Assembly: GCF_009649075.1 (NCBI RefSeq)
Contig: NZ_CP045737.1
Location: 1,240,001-1,304,000, forward strand
Source: Aeromicrobium yanjiei
GTDB lineage: Bacteria > Actinomycetota > Actinomycetes > Propionibacteriales > Nocardioidaceae
Reading direction: 5' to 3'
Length of the DNA: 64,000 nucleotides
Shown: in pieces, positions 16,518 through 25,050 of the stretch
How positions within the stretch are numbered: the stretch's first letter is position 1
Layout of the letters: the number at the start of each line of letters is the position of its first letter
The notes under the pieces: model-generated
What the model was told of the DNA's origin: nothing
What the model saw: the letters and a program-made list of their open reading frames with translations, nothing else
The model's database searches: none
Position numbers and translations under genes: made by a program

Positions 16518-16924
16518 GTGCGGGCGACCTGCTGCGCGCCGAACGAGTCCTGCGCCGCGGTGGCGAGGTTGTCGAGGGCCTGGGCGAAGATGTCGTCGCC
16601 GATCGAGTCCTCGAGCTGCGCCAGGACCGTGGGCTCGGCGCTGAACTCGGCCGACCACGTGACGTACGCGCACTGGTGGCCGGCGTCCTCGACGAGGATC
16701 GTGGCGCGGTGGTCCTTGATCGGGAACGGCGGGTCGGGCATGTGGTACGAGAGGGTCATGCCTTCGTCGTCCTGCTCCACGACGGTCACCACGAGATCGG
16801 CCGGGGCCTCCGGGCCGTCGGCGTAGATGCGGAGCTTGGGGTGCCACTGAGAGAAGTCGTTGGCCATGGACCAGACGACGTCTGCCGGTGCGGCGACGAA
16901 CGTACGACGTGAGATGCGGGGCAT
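16511..16924 (-). CDS. SRPBCC (START-like) family protein
   Basis: The 137-residue protein is a small helix-grip protein: SRRTFVAAPADVVWSMANDF is the standard polyketide-cyclase/START opening, followed by HPKLRIYADGPEAP and a long C-terminal helix. Such proteins bind hydrophobic ligands in a deep cavity. ATG 16924 (MPRISRRTF) is preferred over an in-frame start 21 nt upstream because AGAGGAC lies just before it. It converges on the TetR gene. No partner identifies the ligand. Confidence 0.85.
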   Translation of the reverse strand: MPRISRRTFVAAPADVVWSMANDFSQWHPKLRIYADGPEAPADLVVTVVEQDDEGMTLSYHMPDPPFPIKDHRATILVEDAGHQCAYVTWSAEFSAEPTVLAQLEDSIGDDIFAQALDNLATAAQDSFGAQQVARTS

Positions 16925-17017
16925 GGATGTCCTCTGGTACGACAAAAACGGTATCTGTCATTCAACCCTGAGCCGGGGCTCAGTGCCCCATTGTTGCAGT
17001 GAGGCATTTCTCACTCG

Positions 17018-17665
17018 TCACTCGTGGCCCATCAGCGACAGCATCTCGAGCCGGGGTTGCCACCCGAGGGCGGTGTAGAGACTCCTGCCCTGCGCCGAGG
17101 CCGCGAGGACGCCGCGGGTCGCGCCGCGTCCCACCGCCTGACGGGTCAGCGTCGTCATGACGTGCCGGCCGAGACCCCGTCGTTGGAACGCCGGAGTCGT
17201 CTCGACCGCGTCGAAGGTCGCCCAGCCGTCGTGCACCCCGACCGAGCCCTCGGCCGCGACAGTCTCGCCTGCCTCGACCGAGTAGGTCGTGCGGTGGGCG
17301 TCGACCGTCCACCGGAACGTGAGGCCGTGGGCCAGGGGAGGGACGTCCTCGTCCGTCAGGTCTGCCGACATCAGGGTCTCGTCGTCCCGGTCGATGCGGA
17401 CGCCCGGGGGCAGCCGCGCGGTGAGGTAGGGGCCGACGTCGCGGCCCACGACGGTCAGCATCGCGCGCGGGTCCCCGGCGACGTGTCGCGTCAGGTCCGT
17501 GAACGTCTCGACTCCCGGATCGAGGCAGACGAGCTCTGTCTCCCGGCTCGGCGATGCGACGTGCATGAGCGGCCAGCCGTCGAGCTCGGTCCGGCGGATG
17601 CCGCGGATGCTCGCCCACGTCGTGAGCCATGCGTCGATCAGCTCTGTCGGGTCGTCGATGGCCAT
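17018..17665 (-). CDS. GNAT-family N-acetyltransferase
   Basis: The 215-residue protein ends in a GNAT fold. The acetyl-CoA pyrophosphate loop is FQRRGLGRHVMTTLTRQA, and the later GVLAASAQGRSLYTALGW is the usual last helix and strand. The first 100 residues form a second, weakly conserved half. The start at ATG 17665 has AAGGATCC a short distance upstream. Substrate is not indicated by neighbours: an SRPBCC gene downstream and a STAS gene divergent from it. Confidence 0.88.
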   Translation of the reverse strand: MAIDDPTELIDAWLTTWASIRGIRRTELDGWPLMHVASPSRETELVCLDPGVETFTDLTRHVAGDPRAMLTVVGRDVGPYLTARLPPGVRIDRDDETLMSADLTDEDVPPLAHGLTFRWTVDAHRTTYSVEAGETVAAEGSVGVHDGWATFDAVETTPAFQRRGLGRHVMTTLTRQAVGRGATRGVLAASAQGRSLYTALGWQPRLEMLSLMGHE

Positions 17666-17770
17666 GTCCGGATCCTTGCACGCCGGATTCGCTAGGATCG
17701 TGACTGGTTGTGCAGCAGCCGTGTGAGTGACATGCATGAGGACGATGGACGAGCACGCGGGGGAGCACGT

Positions 17771-18133
17771 ATGACACAGGACCTGACGGTGGCGATCCGG
17801 GACGAGCACCCGTACGTCATCCTCGACGTGGTCGGCGAGATCGACATCGCCACCGCATCCGTGCTGCGTAACGCCATGATCGAGGCGACCGACACCGGAG
17901 CGAGCAGGCTCGTGTTCGACCTGAGCCGCGTCACGTTCGTGGACTCGGTCGGTCTCGGTGTGTTCGTGCTGGCCCGCAAGAAGATGCACCTGCGCCGCGG
18001 GACCGTCGACATCATCGCCTCGACGCGACGCGTCCTCGCGATCTTCAAGCTCGCGGGTCTGGAGCAGGCATTCCGCATCCGGCCGACCCTGGAGGCCCTC
18101 GCCGCCGAGGACGATCCCGCCGAGCCCGCCTAG
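17771..18133 (+). CDS. STAS-domain anti-sigma-factor antagonist
   Basis: The 120-residue protein has the STAS layout of SpoIIAA/RsbV: VVGEIDIATASVLRNAMIEA, then the phosphorylatable serine in VTFVDSVGLGVFVLARKK. Such proteins release a sigma factor by binding its anti-sigma kinase. No kinase or sigma gene is next to it, so it probably works with a distant partner. ATG 17771 with GGGGGAG upstream is chosen; earlier in-frame starts add an unlikely leader. Confidence 0.88.
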   Translation: MTQDLTVAIRDEHPYVILDVVGEIDIATASVLRNAMIEATDTGASRLVFDLSRVTFVDSVGLGVFVLARKKMHLRRGTVDIIASTRRVLAIFKLAGLEQAFRIRPTLEALAAEDDPAEPA

Positions 18134-18148
18134 CCCCACAAGAAAAGT

Positions 18149-18177
18149 GTCCCCGCGCCGTTGGTGCGGCCGGGGAC
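18149..18177 (-). terminator. Intrinsic-like terminator with U-tract on minus strand
   Basis: GTCCCCG pairs with CGGGGAC and the stem continues as GCCG/CGGC with one bulged C. On the minus strand it is followed by ACTTTTCTTG, a U-rich stretch, so it fits ending transcription of the small gene at 18251. It may also slow plus-strand transcription from the STAS gene. Confidence 0.6.
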
Positions 18178-18250
18178 GTCGAGCCCGTGCCGCTAGATAG
18201 GGCGGCCGGTGCTGAGACCAGCGTAGCCGACCGCCCCGCCGGTCAGCACG

Positions 18251-18382
18251 TCACTCGATGGACGTGGCGTCCGGGTCCTGCTCGGCTGAGTCGTCGCCCT
18301 CGGCGGGGGACGAGTCCGGTGCCTCGGTGTGCGCCGGGTCGTCGGGTCCCTCGGCGGGCTGCTCGGGGTGCGGTGTGGTCAT
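18251..18382 (-). CDS. Small acidic low-complexity protein
   Basis: The 43-codon frame begins at ATG 18382 with AGGAG 5 nt upstream and runs to TGA at 18251. The product is rich in Pro, Glu, Asp, Ala and Ser (MTTPHPEQPAEGPDDPAHTE...), with no lysine or arginine and no predicted fold. A terminator with a U-tract follows it on the same strand. Ribosome binding site, stop and terminator support a real small gene; its role is unknown. Coincidental high-GC open reading cannot be excluded. Confidence 0.5.
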   Translation of the reverse strand: MTTPHPEQPAEGPDDPAHTEAPDSSPAEGDDSAEQDPDATSIE

Positions 18383-18474
18383 GAGATCTCCTCTCGGTCA
18401 CCCCGCTCGTACCCCGCCCTCGGCGGCTCAAGCCCGGGTCCGCCACGCATCGCCTCGGCGGGATATCGTGGAGC

Positions 18475-19014
18475 ATGAGCGTATCGAAGAAGATTGAACT
18501 CCACGGCGGCGTCCTGGTGGCCCACGACGGATCTGTTCCCGCCGAGGCGGCCCTGCGCACCGCGGTCCGCGTGGCCGCCGGACTGGGCAAGCCGGTCACG
18601 GTGGTCCGCGCCTGGACCATCAGCACCGCACCTCGTCCCGAGACTGCTGCGCCCGGATACATGCCGCCGTTCGAGGACTTCGAGGCCGCGACCCTCGCCG
18701 CCCTCGAGAAGGACGTCGCCGGTGTGCGAGCCGACAACCCCGACGTGCCGATCACCGCGGCGGTCGTCCACGGCAGCGCCGCCGAGCGGATCGTCGAGGC
18801 CTCGGACCAGGCGGACCTCGTGGTCGTGGGCAGCCGCGGACGCGGCGGCTTCCCGGGGCTGCTGCTCGGCTCGACCAGCGACCAGGTCGTGCGCTACGCG
18901 AAGTGCCCCGTGCTCGTCGACAAGGCGGTCGGCGGCAACATCCCGGAGCCCGAGACCACGTCCGACACCGAGGAGATGGAGCGCGCCCTGCTCAGCGAGC
19001 TCAAGCTCGACTGA
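18475..19014 (+). CDS. Universal stress protein (UspA family)
   Basis: The 179-residue protein is a single Usp domain. The first strand GGVLVAHDGSVPAEAALRTA and the nucleotide-binding VVVGSRGRGGFPGLLLGSTS (the G-2x-G-9x-G(S/T) pattern) are intact, so ATP binding is likely. A loop rich in Pro at residues 45-65 is longer than usual. A TATCGT hexamer lies 5 nt before the ATG. It converges on a CoA-transferase gene with a shared terminator. Confidence 0.92.
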   Translation: MSVSKKIELHGGVLVAHDGSVPAEAALRTAVRVAAGLGKPVTVVRAWTISTAPRPETAAPGYMPPFEDFEAATLAALEKDVAGVRADNPDVPITAAVVHGSAAERIVEASDQADLVVVGSRGRGGFPGLLLGSTSDQVVRYAKCPVLVDKAVGGNIPEPETTSDTEEMERALLSELKLD

Positions 19015-19029
19015 GCCGGCAGCGGCTCA
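19012..19029. terminator. Bidirectional hairpin containing both stop codons
   Basis: TGAGCCG-GCAG-CGGCTCA, a perfect 7-bp stem and 4-nt loop. The stem starts with the TGA of the universal stress protein gene and ends with the complement of the TGA of the CoA-transferase gene. Geometry is identical to the hairpin at 3521. Confidence 0.7.
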
Positions 19030-20535
19030 CATGCTGCCGGTGTCGAGATAGCGCTGGTGCCAGCTGAGCGCCTCGTCGAGCAGGTGCGGCGTGTGCCGCG
19101 CCTCGGGGCGCTCGGCTCGCGCGCGATCGAGATAGTCCTGCAGGGCCGGCCGGAACCTCGGGTCGGCGCACCGCTCGATGATCTTGACCGCGCGGTCGTT
19201 GGGCGAGGAGCCCCGCAGGTCGGCGATGCCGTGCTCGGTGACGATCACCTGCACGTCGTGCTCGGTGTGGTCGACATGGCTGACCATGGGCACGATCGCG
19301 GAGATCGCCCCGTTCTTGGCCGTCGACGGGGTGAGGAAGAAGTTGAGGAAGGCGTTGCGGGCGAAGTCGCCGCTGCCGCCGATCCCGTTCATGATCGCGC
19401 TGCCCATCACATGGGTCGAGTTGACGTTGCCGTAGAGATCGGCCTCGAGCATCCCGTTCATCGCGATGATCCCGAGCCGGCGGACCAGCTCCGGGTGGTT
19501 CGAGATCTCCTCGCTGCGCAGCAGGATGCGGCCCTTGTACGCGTCGATGTGGTCCATGAAGCGGCGGACGCCGATCTCGGACAGGCCGAACGAGGTCGCG
19601 GACGCCGCGCGCAGCGTCCCGCTGTCGAGCAGGTCGAGCATCCCGTCCTGGATCACCTCGGTGAACGCGACCAGGTCTGTGAACTCGCTGCCGTCGAGTC
19701 CCGCCAGGACCGCGTTCGCGACGTTGCCCACGCCTGACTGCAGGGGCAGCAGGCCGGGGGGCATCCGGCCCGCCGAGACCTCGTGCCGCAAGAAGTCCAC
19801 GACGTGCTCGGCGATCGCGGCCGAGGTCGCGTCGCTCGGCGCGAACGGCGTGTTGCGATCGGGTCGGTCCGTCTCCACGACCGCCACCACCTTGGCGGGG
19901 TCGACCCGCAGATAGGGCTCGCCGATGCGCTGCATCGGGTCGGTCAGAGGGATCGGCTGGCGCATGGGAGGCAGGGCCGTGCCGTAGTAGATGTCGTGGA
20001 AGCCCTCGAGCTCACGGGGCTGCCAGTGGTTCACCTCGAGGATGACCCGGTCCGCCTGGTCCAGCCACGTCTTGTTGTTGCCCACGGACCCGCTCGGGAC
20101 GAGCAGACCGCCGGGGAGCACCGCGGTGACCTCGATGACCGCGACGTCCAGGTTTCCGTAGAAGCCGAACCACATGTGCTGCGCGGAGTGGCTGAGGTGG
20201 GCGTCGATGTAGTCGACCTCGCCGGTGTTGATGAGCCGGCGCATGACCGGATCGGAGTTGTAGGGAAGTCGGCTCGAGACTCCGTGCGCCTCCGCCAGCA
20301 CCCCGTCGGCGTCCGGCGCGGTCGATGCCCCCGTCCACAGGCCGATGCGGAACTCGTCACCGCGGTCGTGGGCAGCGACGATCTGGTCGTGCAGGGCTGC
20401 GGGAGTCGCCTTGGGGTAGCCGGCACCCGTGAACCCGCTGAACCCGACGTTGTCGCCGTGGTGGATGTGCGAGGCAGCGTCCTCCGCACTGGTCACTCGG
20501 GTGCTCAGGACGGGGCAGGTGATCCGCGCGGACAT
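19027..20535 (-). CDS. Acetyl-CoA hydrolase/transferase family protein
   Basis: The 502-residue protein is a class I CoA transferase of the acetyl-CoA hydrolase/succinyl-CoA:acetate type. It has VGFSGFTGAGYPKATP near the N-terminus, PSGSVGNNKTWLDQAD, a glutamate in VILEVNHW as candidate acyl acceptor, and a C-terminal VTEHGIADLRGSSPNDRA. Such enzymes recycle CoA esters in acetate or succinate metabolism. I use ATG 20535 (MSARITCPV), where homology begins; another in-frame ATG lies 9 nt upstream. Which acids it uses cannot be told. Confidence 0.9.
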   Translation of the reverse strand: MSARITCPVLSTRVTSAEDAASHIHHGDNVGFSGFTGAGYPKATPAALHDQIVAAHDRGDEFRIGLWTGASTAPDADGVLAEAHGVSSRLPYNSDPVMRRLINTGEVDYIDAHLSHSAQHMWFGFYGNLDVAVIEVTAVLPGGLLVPSGSVGNNKTWLDQADRVILEVNHWQPRELEGFHDIYYGTALPPMRQPIPLTDPMQRIGEPYLRVDPAKVVAVVETDRPDRNTPFAPSDATSAAIAEHVVDFLRHEVSAGRMPPGLLPLQSGVGNVANAVLAGLDGSEFTDLVAFTEVIQDGMLDLLDSGTLRAASATSFGLSEIGVRRFMDHIDAYKGRILLRSEEISNHPELVRRLGIIAMNGMLEADLYGNVNSTHVMGSAIMNGIGGSGDFARNAFLNFFLTPSTAKNGAISAIVPMVSHVDHTEHDVQVIVTEHGIADLRGSSPNDRAVKIIERCADPRFRPALQDYLDRARAERPEARHTPHLLDEALSWHQRYLDTGSM

Positions 20536-20598
20536 GGGCTCCATTGTGCTGGGCGCGCCTCCGCCCCCGCGACCCGCATGCGCCCTCGGCTGCGTCAA

Positions 20599-20827
20599 CC
20601 CCCGAAAGACCCTGGAAATTCAGCGGCTGCGGGGTTAACGTGTGGCAAGCCCACCGCTCCGGCGACGGGCGGCAGGCGACCCCCCTACGAAGACGGCACC
20701 CCCGACTTACGCAGACGGGACGTCCGCCTCTTCTGCACCCCGGTCCCGCAAGGGGCCGGGGTGCCTCCCCGTTCGGGTCGTGTCGTTCTGAGATGTGCGA
20801 GGACCACGCCGTGTCTAGGCTGGCCGG
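20599..20827. other. 229-bp intergenic region with strong hairpins
   Basis: No gene is seen between the CoA-transferase and tspO starts. At 20735-20764 is a 13-bp stem (GCACCCCGGTCCC/GGGGCCGGGGTGC, one T-G wobble) capped by GCAA, a GNRA-type tetraloop. At about 20595-20640 GTCAACCCCCG faces CGGGGTTAAC. No known riboswitch core was recognised in either orientation. Confidence 0.55.
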
Positions 20828-21298
20828 ATGGAATCTCGAACGCTCGCCACCAGCATCGGTCTGCCGGTCGCCGCAGCGGCTCTCGGGTCCGTGGCCACCG
20901 CCACTGGCACCAGGAGCGCCTGGTATCGCACCCTGCGCAAGCCGGCGATCCAGCCGCCTCCGGCGGTGTTCCCGGTCGTGTGGACCGCGCTGTACGCCCA
21001 GATCGCGCTGGCCTCCGCCGACGCCCAGTCCCACATGACGCCCGAGCAGTCACGGGCCTATCGCGGCAAGCTGGCGGCCAACATGGTCCTCAACGCGGGC
21101 TGGTGCTGGTCGTTCTTCCGCGGGCACCGCCTCGTCCCGTCCATCGTGGTGGCCGGCGCGCTCGCCACCAGCACGGCCGATCTCGCCCGGTCGGCGGGCA
21201 AGGCCTCGCCGCGGGCCGGCTGGCTGCTGGTGCCCTACGCGCTGTGGAACAGCTTCGCGACGATCCTGACCACGGCGATCTGGCGCAAGAACAGCTGA
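20828..21298 (+). CDS. tspO: TspO/MBR family tryptophan-rich sensory protein
   Basis: The 156-residue five-helix membrane protein has the family pattern WYRTLRKPAIQPPPAVFPVVW at the first loop and second helix, NMVLNAGWCWSFF in the middle and PYALWNSFATILT at the end. TspO proteins bind porphyrins and act in stress and tetrapyrrole handling. TAGGCT ends 6 nt before the ATG, so the mRNA is probably leaderless. It converges on the alcohol dehydrogenase gene with a gap of 6 bp. Confidence 0.92.
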   Translation: MESRTLATSIGLPVAAAALGSVATATGTRSAWYRTLRKPAIQPPPAVFPVVWTALYAQIALASADAQSHMTPEQSRAYRGKLAANMVLNAGWCWSFFRGHRLVPSIVVAGALATSTADLARSAGKASPRAGWLLVPYALWNSFATILTTAIWRKNS

Positions 21299-21304
21299 AC
21301 GCCG

Positions 21305-22315
21305 CTACATCTCGAAGACGAGACGCGCGGAGACCTCCCCGGCGAGCACCTGGGCCATCGCCTCGTTGACCTGGTCGAGGCGGCGGGTCTCCGCGATCAC
21401 CCGCGTACGTCCACGGGCGTGCAGGTCGAACACCTCGGCCAGGTCCTGGCGGGTGCCGACGATCGAGCCGATGATCTGGATGCCCTTGAGGACAGTGAGG
21501 AAGATCGGGATGCTCATGACCCCCTCGGCAGGCAGCGCGACGCAGACGAGCCGCCCCCCGCGGTTGAGGGAGGCAAAGGCCTGGTCGAACGAGGTGGGCG
21601 ACACGGCGTACGCGAGGGAGACGTCCGCACCGCCGAGGGTGGCGATCGCCGTCACCGGGTCCACCTCGGCCGCGTTGACGACGTGGTCGGCACCGAGGGA
21701 CGTCGCGAGCTCGAGCTTCGCGTCGTCGATGTCGACGGCGATGACGACTGCGCCGACCAGGCGTGCGTACTGCACCGCGAGATGGCCGAGACCGCCGATG
21801 CCGAACACGGCCACCTTCTCGCCCGGTTGCACGTGCGCGACCTTGACCGACTTGTACGACGTGACGCCCGCACAGCTCAGCGGTGCGGCGTCGACGGGGG
21901 AGACTCCTTCTGGCACGCGGACCGCGAACGCGGCGTCGACGAGCGCGTACTCGGCATAGGCGCCGTCGATCGAGTAGCCGCTGTTCTCCTGCCGCTCGCA
22001 CAGGGTCTCGCGGCCGTCGATGCAGTAGCGGCAGTGACCGCACGCGTGACCGAGCCACGCGATCGCGACCCGGTCACCGACCGCTCGCTCGGTGACGCCC
22101 TCGCCGAGACCGGTGATGATGCCCACGCCCTCGTGGCCCGGCACGAACGGCGGGGCGGGCTTGACCGGCCAGTCCCCGTGTGCCGCGTGGATGTCGGTGT
22201 GGCACAGCCCGGAGGCCTCGATGCGCACGACCGCCTGCCCGGGTCCGGGGTCGGGGACGGGGCGCTCCTGCAGCTCCAGGGGCTGGCCCAGCTCGGTGAC
22301 GACGGCAGCTTTCAT
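21305..22315 (-). CDS. Zinc-dependent alcohol dehydrogenase, AdhP type
   Basis: The 336-residue enzyme oxidises primary alcohols or reduces aldehydes with NAD(H). The catalytic zinc ligands are in SGLCHTDIHAAHGDWP and GHEGVGII. The structural zinc site is CGHCRYCIDGRETLC, and the cofactor fold is VFGIGGLGHLAVQYAR. Length and motifs match AdhP/AdhA. GAGGAG precedes ATG 22315. A perfect palindrome lies 79 bp upstream. Confidence 0.93.
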   Translation of the reverse strand: MKAAVVTELGQPLELQERPVPDPGPGQAVVRIEASGLCHTDIHAAHGDWPVKPAPPFVPGHEGVGIITGLGEGVTERAVGDRVAIAWLGHACGHCRYCIDGRETLCERQENSGYSIDGAYAEYALVDAAFAVRVPEGVSPVDAAPLSCAGVTSYKSVKVAHVQPGEKVAVFGIGGLGHLAVQYARLVGAVVIAVDIDDAKLELATSLGADHVVNAAEVDPVTAIATLGGADVSLAYAVSPTSFDQAFASLNRGGRLVCVALPAEGVMSIPIFLTVLKGIQIIGSIVGTRQDLAEVFDLHARGRTRVIAETRRLDQVNEAMAQVLAGEVSARLVFEM

Positions 22316-22393
22316 CGGGACTCCTCGGGCCTCGGGAGTCTCAGCCTGTCGCGCGCCGGCCTGGTGCCGTAGGGCCGACTGCCCTGACGTGAT

Positions 22394-22405
22394 GGACCTA
22401 GGTCC
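22394..22405. promoter_or_regulatory. Perfect 12-bp palindrome upstream of alcohol dehydrogenase
   Basis: GGACCTAGGTCC lies 79 bp before the adh start and just behind the stop of prfC. It fits a DosR/DevR-like GGNCC...GGNCC pattern loosely. Two better matches occur at 27207 and 30986. Regulator not identified. Confidence 0.4.
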
Positions 22406-22418
22406 TCAGCCGCGTGTC

Positions 22419-23984
22419 TCAGGCGCCGCCTGCTGGCAGCTCCTCGAGCAGGACGTCGGGGTGCTCACGAGCTGCGTTGTTGGCCCGCCACTTGTCGATG
22501 AAGAGGGCGAGGTACGTGCCGTCCGTGCGCTGCAGGACCTCACAACCGCGCGCGCCGCGCAGCTCCTGGGCGCCGTCGGCGTCGGTGCGGCGTGCCACCT
22601 GGTAGTCCAGCCGGGTCAGTCGGATGGGCGAGTTGAACTCGTGTGTCATGCGCTCCTCGACGACCTCGAACTGCAGCGGGCCGACCGCGGCGAGCACCGG
22701 GCTCTGGTCGCCGCGCAGGTCCGACCGCAGGACCTGGACCACGCCTTCCTGGTCGAGCTGCTCGATGCCCCGACGGAACTGCTTGTAGCGTCCGATGTCG
22801 CGCGCGGTCGCGGTCATGAAGTGCTCGGGCGCGAAGCTGGGCACCGGCGGGTACTCGATCTTGTCGCCGAGGTGCACCGTGTCACCGACCCGCAGCGCCT
22901 GTGCGTTGACGAAGCCGATGATGTCGCCCGGCGAGGCCTCCTCGACGGCGCTGGTCTCACGGCCGAACAGCGACTGCGCGTACTTCGTCGCGAAGGGCCG
23001 GCCCGTCGAGGCGTGGGTGACGATCATGCCGCGCTCGAAGGTCCCGGACACCACACGCGCGTACGCCATCCGGTCCCGGTGGGAGCTGTTCATGCCCGAC
23101 TGCACCTTGAACACGAAGGCACTGAAGTCGTCCTCGACCTCCCTGACCGAGCCGTCCACGCCGGCCGTCGCGCTCGGCGCGGGGGCCAGGTCCAGCAGCA
23201 GGTCCAGCAGCTGGGCCACGCCGAAGTTCTGCAGCGCGGAGGCGAACATGACCGGCGTGGTCTCGCCGGCGAGGAACCGCTTCTGGTCGTGATCGGCATC
23301 GTCGAGACCGAGCAGCTCGTGCTCGTCCATCGCCGCTGCCCAGGCCTCCGCGTCGACGTCCTCGACCTCGTCGGCCGACATCCGGCGCTCCGGCGCGCGG
23401 GTGGCTCCGCCGGCGGTGCGCGTGTACTTCACGAACTCGCCGGTGCGGCGGTCCAGGACGCCGCGGAAGTCGCCCGCCTCGCCGACCGGCCACGTCAGCG
23501 GGGTGGGACGCAGCTTGATCTGCCGCTCGATCTCGTCCATCAGGGCCAGGGGTGACAGGCCCGGCCGGTCCCACTTGTTGATCACGGTGATCACCGGGAT
23601 CCCCCGGAGCGCGCACACCTTGAACAGCTTGAGGGTCTGTGGCTCGAGCCCCTTGCCGGCGTCGACGAGCATCACGGCCGAGTCGACCGCGGAGAGCACG
23701 CGGTAGGTGTCCTCGGAGAAGTCGCTGTGACCGGGGGTGTCGACCAGGTTGACCACGTGGTCGCGGTAGACGAACTGGAGCGCAGCGGACGTGATCGAGA
23801 TCCCGCGGGCCTTCTCCATCGCCATCCAGTCCGAGACCGTGGCGCGCCGGTCGCCCTTTCCGTGCACGGCACCGGCCTCGGTGATGACTCGTGCGTGGAG
23901 GGCGAGTGCTTCGGTCAGCGTGGACTTGCCGGCATCGGGGTGGCTGATCACTGCAAAGGTGCGGCGGGGGCGTTTGTCGGGCAC
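22419..23984 (-). CDS. prfC: Peptide chain release factor 3
   Basis: The 521-residue translational GTPase recycles RF1/RF2 after termination. G1 is SHPDAGKSTLTEA, the switch I region is GISITSAALQF, G3 is DTPGHSDFSEDT and G4 is NKWDRP. Domains II and III follow, with the RF3-type FKVQSGMNSSHRDRMAYARV and GAVGPLQFEVVEERM (here AAVGPLQFEVV). The length is typical. Stop 22419; the 5'-nuclease gene ends 10 bp upstream of its ATG start region, so both may be co-transcribed. Confidence 0.95.
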   Translation of the reverse strand: MPDKRPRRTFAVISHPDAGKSTLTEALALHARVITEAGAVHGKGDRRATVSDWMAMEKARGISITSAALQFVYRDHVVNLVDTPGHSDFSEDTYRVLSAVDSAVMLVDAGKGLEPQTLKLFKVCALRGIPVITVINKWDRPGLSPLALMDEIERQIKLRPTPLTWPVGEAGDFRGVLDRRTGEFVKYTRTAGGATRAPERRMSADEVEDVDAEAWAAAMDEHELLGLDDADHDQKRFLAGETTPVMFASALQNFGVAQLLDLLLDLAPAPSATAGVDGSVREVEDDFSAFVFKVQSGMNSSHRDRMAYARVVSGTFERGMIVTHASTGRPFATKYAQSLFGRETSAVEEASPGDIIGFVNAQALRVGDTVHLGDKIEYPPVPSFAPEHFMTATARDIGRYKQFRRGIEQLDQEGVVQVLRSDLRGDQSPVLAAVGPLQFEVVEERMTHEFNSPIRLTRLDYQVARRTDADGAQELRGARGCEVLQRTDGTYLALFIDKWRANNAAREHPDVLLEELPAGGA

Positions 23985-23993
23985 CTAGCGAAT

Positions 23994-25007
23994 TTACCGG
24001 TCTGCGTGCAATGCGGCGGAGGCCGGGTCCGTGCTGAGCACCCGGATCGCGAGCGAGGTCGTGGCCTCGACCCCCAGATAACCCACGACCGTGTGGACGC
24101 GATGGGGATCGAGCGGGAGCAGCCCCGGGGTGCCCGGGACGTCAGGGGTCAGCCCGAGGTCGAGGTCGTCGCGTCCCGACATGATCTGCACGTTGAAGTC
24201 GTAGCGCTCGCGGGCCCCGGCCGCGGTGAGCCGCCGGACCACGGTCGCGCCCATGCGGCGGGCTCCGGTCTCGGCCGCCCAGGAGTCCAGCGTCGCAGCG
24301 ACGACGCGTCCCTCGTTCTGGTCGATGTCCGCCCAGACGCCGCGCATGGGGCCTGCCTGGGTCAGCAGCACCGCCGCGGTCTTCTCCCCGATGCCGGCGA
24401 CCCCGGGAAGGTTGTCGCTGGCGTCCCCGCGCAGGGCGGCGAAGTCGAGGTAGTGCTCGGCCTCGACGCCGTACATCGTGACCAGCCGGGCCGGGTTCAG
24501 CAGCGGGGAACCGCTGATGCCGCCGTTGATGAGGCGCAGCACCTGGGTGTGCTCGCTGATGTGCGCGAATGCGTCACGGTCCGAGGTGATGATCACGCAG
24601 CTCCACCCGTGCTCGCGCGCCCAGGTGGCGCCCGCGGCGCTGACGTCGTCGGCCTCGAGGCCCGGGGGAGTCAGGGTCGCGAGGCCCAAGGCGTCGAGCA
24701 GCGCCCCGGCGCGCTCGAGCTGGTCGACGAGGGCGGCGTCCTTGTCGGCCCGTCCTGCCTTGTAGTCGGGGTAGAGGTCCCGGCGCACGGACGCGGCCCG
24801 GTCGTCGAGCCCGAAGATCACGGCATCGGGCGCGAACCTGTCGATCGCCTCGAGGATCTGGCACAGCATCCCGTGGAGCGCCCACACCGGTCGGCCCGAC
24901 CGGTCGGTGATCTGGGTGTGGGCACGCGCGTGGTGGTTGCGGTGCAGGAGCGAGGGGGCGTCGACGACCAGCAGCAGCTTGCGGGGACGATCTGGTGCGG
25001 TAGGCAT
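23994..25007 (-). CDS. 5'-3' exonuclease (PolI N-terminal/flap nuclease family)
   Basis: The 337-residue protein is a stand-alone 5'-nuclease. LLVVDAPSLLHRNHHA starts the fold, VIFGLDDRAASVRRDLYPDYKAGR carries metal-binding acids and the helical arch, and GLEADDVSAA and VIITSDRDAFAHI add more acidic ligands. The helix-hairpin-helix follows with FAALRGDASDNLPGVAGIGEKTA. It removes RNA primers or flaps during replication and repair. ATG 25007 is preferred over a GTG 30 nt upstream because the extension (RRPYDDDH) is not family-like. Confidence 0.9.
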   Translation of the reverse strand: MPTAPDRPRKLLLVVDAPSLLHRNHHARAHTQITDRSGRPVWALHGMLCQILEAIDRFAPDAVIFGLDDRAASVRRDLYPDYKAGRADKDAALVDQLERAGALLDALGLATLTPPGLEADDVSAAGATWAREHGWSCVIITSDRDAFAHISEHTQVLRLINGGISGSPLLNPARLVTMYGVEAEHYLDFAALRGDASDNLPGVAGIGEKTAAVLLTQAGPMRGVWADIDQNEGRVVAATLDSWAAETGARRMGATVVRRLTAAGARERYDFNVQIMSGRDDLDLGLTPDVPGTPGLLPLDPHRVHTVVGYLGVEATTSLAIRVLSTDPASAALHADR

Positions 25008-25050
25008 GGGGTGGTCGTCATCGTACGGGCGGCGCACAGGGGCCCGTGGG

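Noticed and set aside
20599..20827. c-di-GMP, c-di-AMP or cobalamin riboswitch
   Set aside because: Short matches such as CGGGGTTAA were seen but the conserved core order of none of these classes is present.
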